Source: Pseudomonadota bacterium
GTDB taxonomy: Bacteria > Pseudomonadota > Gammaproteobacteria > Burkholderiales > Gallionellaceae
DNA: 6,456 nucleotides
Direction of reading: 5' to 3'
NCBI GenBank assembly: GCA_021783855.1
Contig: JAJXTL010000151.1
Coordinates: 1-6,456 of the forward strand
Shown here: positions 6,408 to 6,456 of the stretch, in pieces
How positions within the stretch are numbered: position 1 is the stretch's first letter
Layout of the letters: every line of letters begins with the position of its first letter
The notes under the pieces: generated by a model
What the model was told of the DNA's origin: nothing
Databases searched by the model: none
What the model saw: the letters and a program-made list of their open reading frames with translations, nothing else
Position numbers and translations under genes: made by a program

Positions 6408-6456
6408 TACGATTCCTTTTTCAATAAATCTTCCTGGCTGTTGCTCGATGCAACAA
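6407..6456 (-). CDS. C-terminal end of an unidentified upstream gene (partial)
   Basis: A reading frame entering from the window edge gives VASSNSQEDLLKKES and then TAA. The stop overlaps the ATG of the next gene in a TAATG arrangement (the shared base is 6407), a classic sign of translational coupling. The hydrophilic, charged tail looks like a real C-terminus. A second minus-strand frame is also open across this short edge, so the frame choice rests mainly on the stop/start overlap. Nothing about function can be read from 15 residues. A copper nitrite reductase would be one guess, because FGE-like NirV genes follow nirK in some bacteria, but that is inference only. Confidence 0.55.
   Translation of the reverse strand, partial: VASSNSQEDLLKKES
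6414..6418 (-). promoter_or_regulatory. Ribosome binding site for the FGE-like gene
   Basis: On the minus strand AAGGA lies six bases before the ATG at 6407, inside the last codons of the upstream gene. It supports 6407 as the true start and indicates coupled translation. Confidence 0.65.

Noticed and set aside
1..6456. CRISPR arrays, tRNA or rRNA genes, insertion sequences and integration sites
   Set aside because: No regularly spaced repeats, tRNA-like cloverleaf, transposase motif or terminal inverted repeats were seen, and almost all of the sequence is occupied by coding regions.

Overview
The window is a densely packed, single-direction gene cluster. Every gene I can support lies on the minus strand, so transcription runs from position 6456 towards position 1. 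Gaps are mostly 0-18 bases, with start/stop overlaps at two junctions (TAATG near 6407 and ATGA at 1918-1921), so most or all of it is probably one operon. Base composition is moderate. The mix of a CcoG-type polyferredoxin, a membrane-fused spermidine-synthase-like protein and a membrane-anchored FGE-sulfatase-domain protein fits a Gram-negative proteobacterium, perhaps a betaproteobacterium. That assignment is an impression from gene content and could not be tested by alignment.

In order of transcription the layout is: (1) the last 15 codons of an unidentified gene (6456-6407); (2) a 352-residue membrane-anchored protein with a periplasmic FGE-sulfatase (SUMF1-like) domain that lacks the catalytic cysteine pair (6407-5349); (3) an 81-residue small membrane protein with a signal peptide (5330-5085); (4) a 128-residue membrane protein with a signal peptide and two histidines 14 residues apart near the C-terminus (5077-4691); (5) a 94-base spacer with two inverted repeats (4690-4597); (6) an 892-residue fusion of a multi-spanning membrane domain, a spermidine-synthase-like fold and a C-terminal helical TPR-like region (4596-1918); (7) a 447-residue CcoG/RdxA/FixG-like membrane polyferredoxin (1921-578); (8) a 139-residue two-helix membrane protein of unknown family (568-149); (9) possibly the start of another gene running off the window (100-1).

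Four of the five complete or nearly complete proteins with membrane segments other than the fusion are small or redox related, and the identifiable members point to assembly or electron delivery for a membrane or periplasmic metalloenzyme. CcoG proteins are known as cupric reductases needed for cbb3 oxidase assembly, and FGE-like proteins (NirV) are known next to copper nitrite reductase genes. No oxidase or reductase catalytic subunit and no CxxCH haem c motif is in the window, so the partner enzyme, if there is one, would have to be encoded outside it. The most interesting points are the unrecognised small membrane proteins, the cytochrome-b-like His spacing in one of them, and two enzyme-fold proteins that have both lost the residues needed for their family's textbook reaction.
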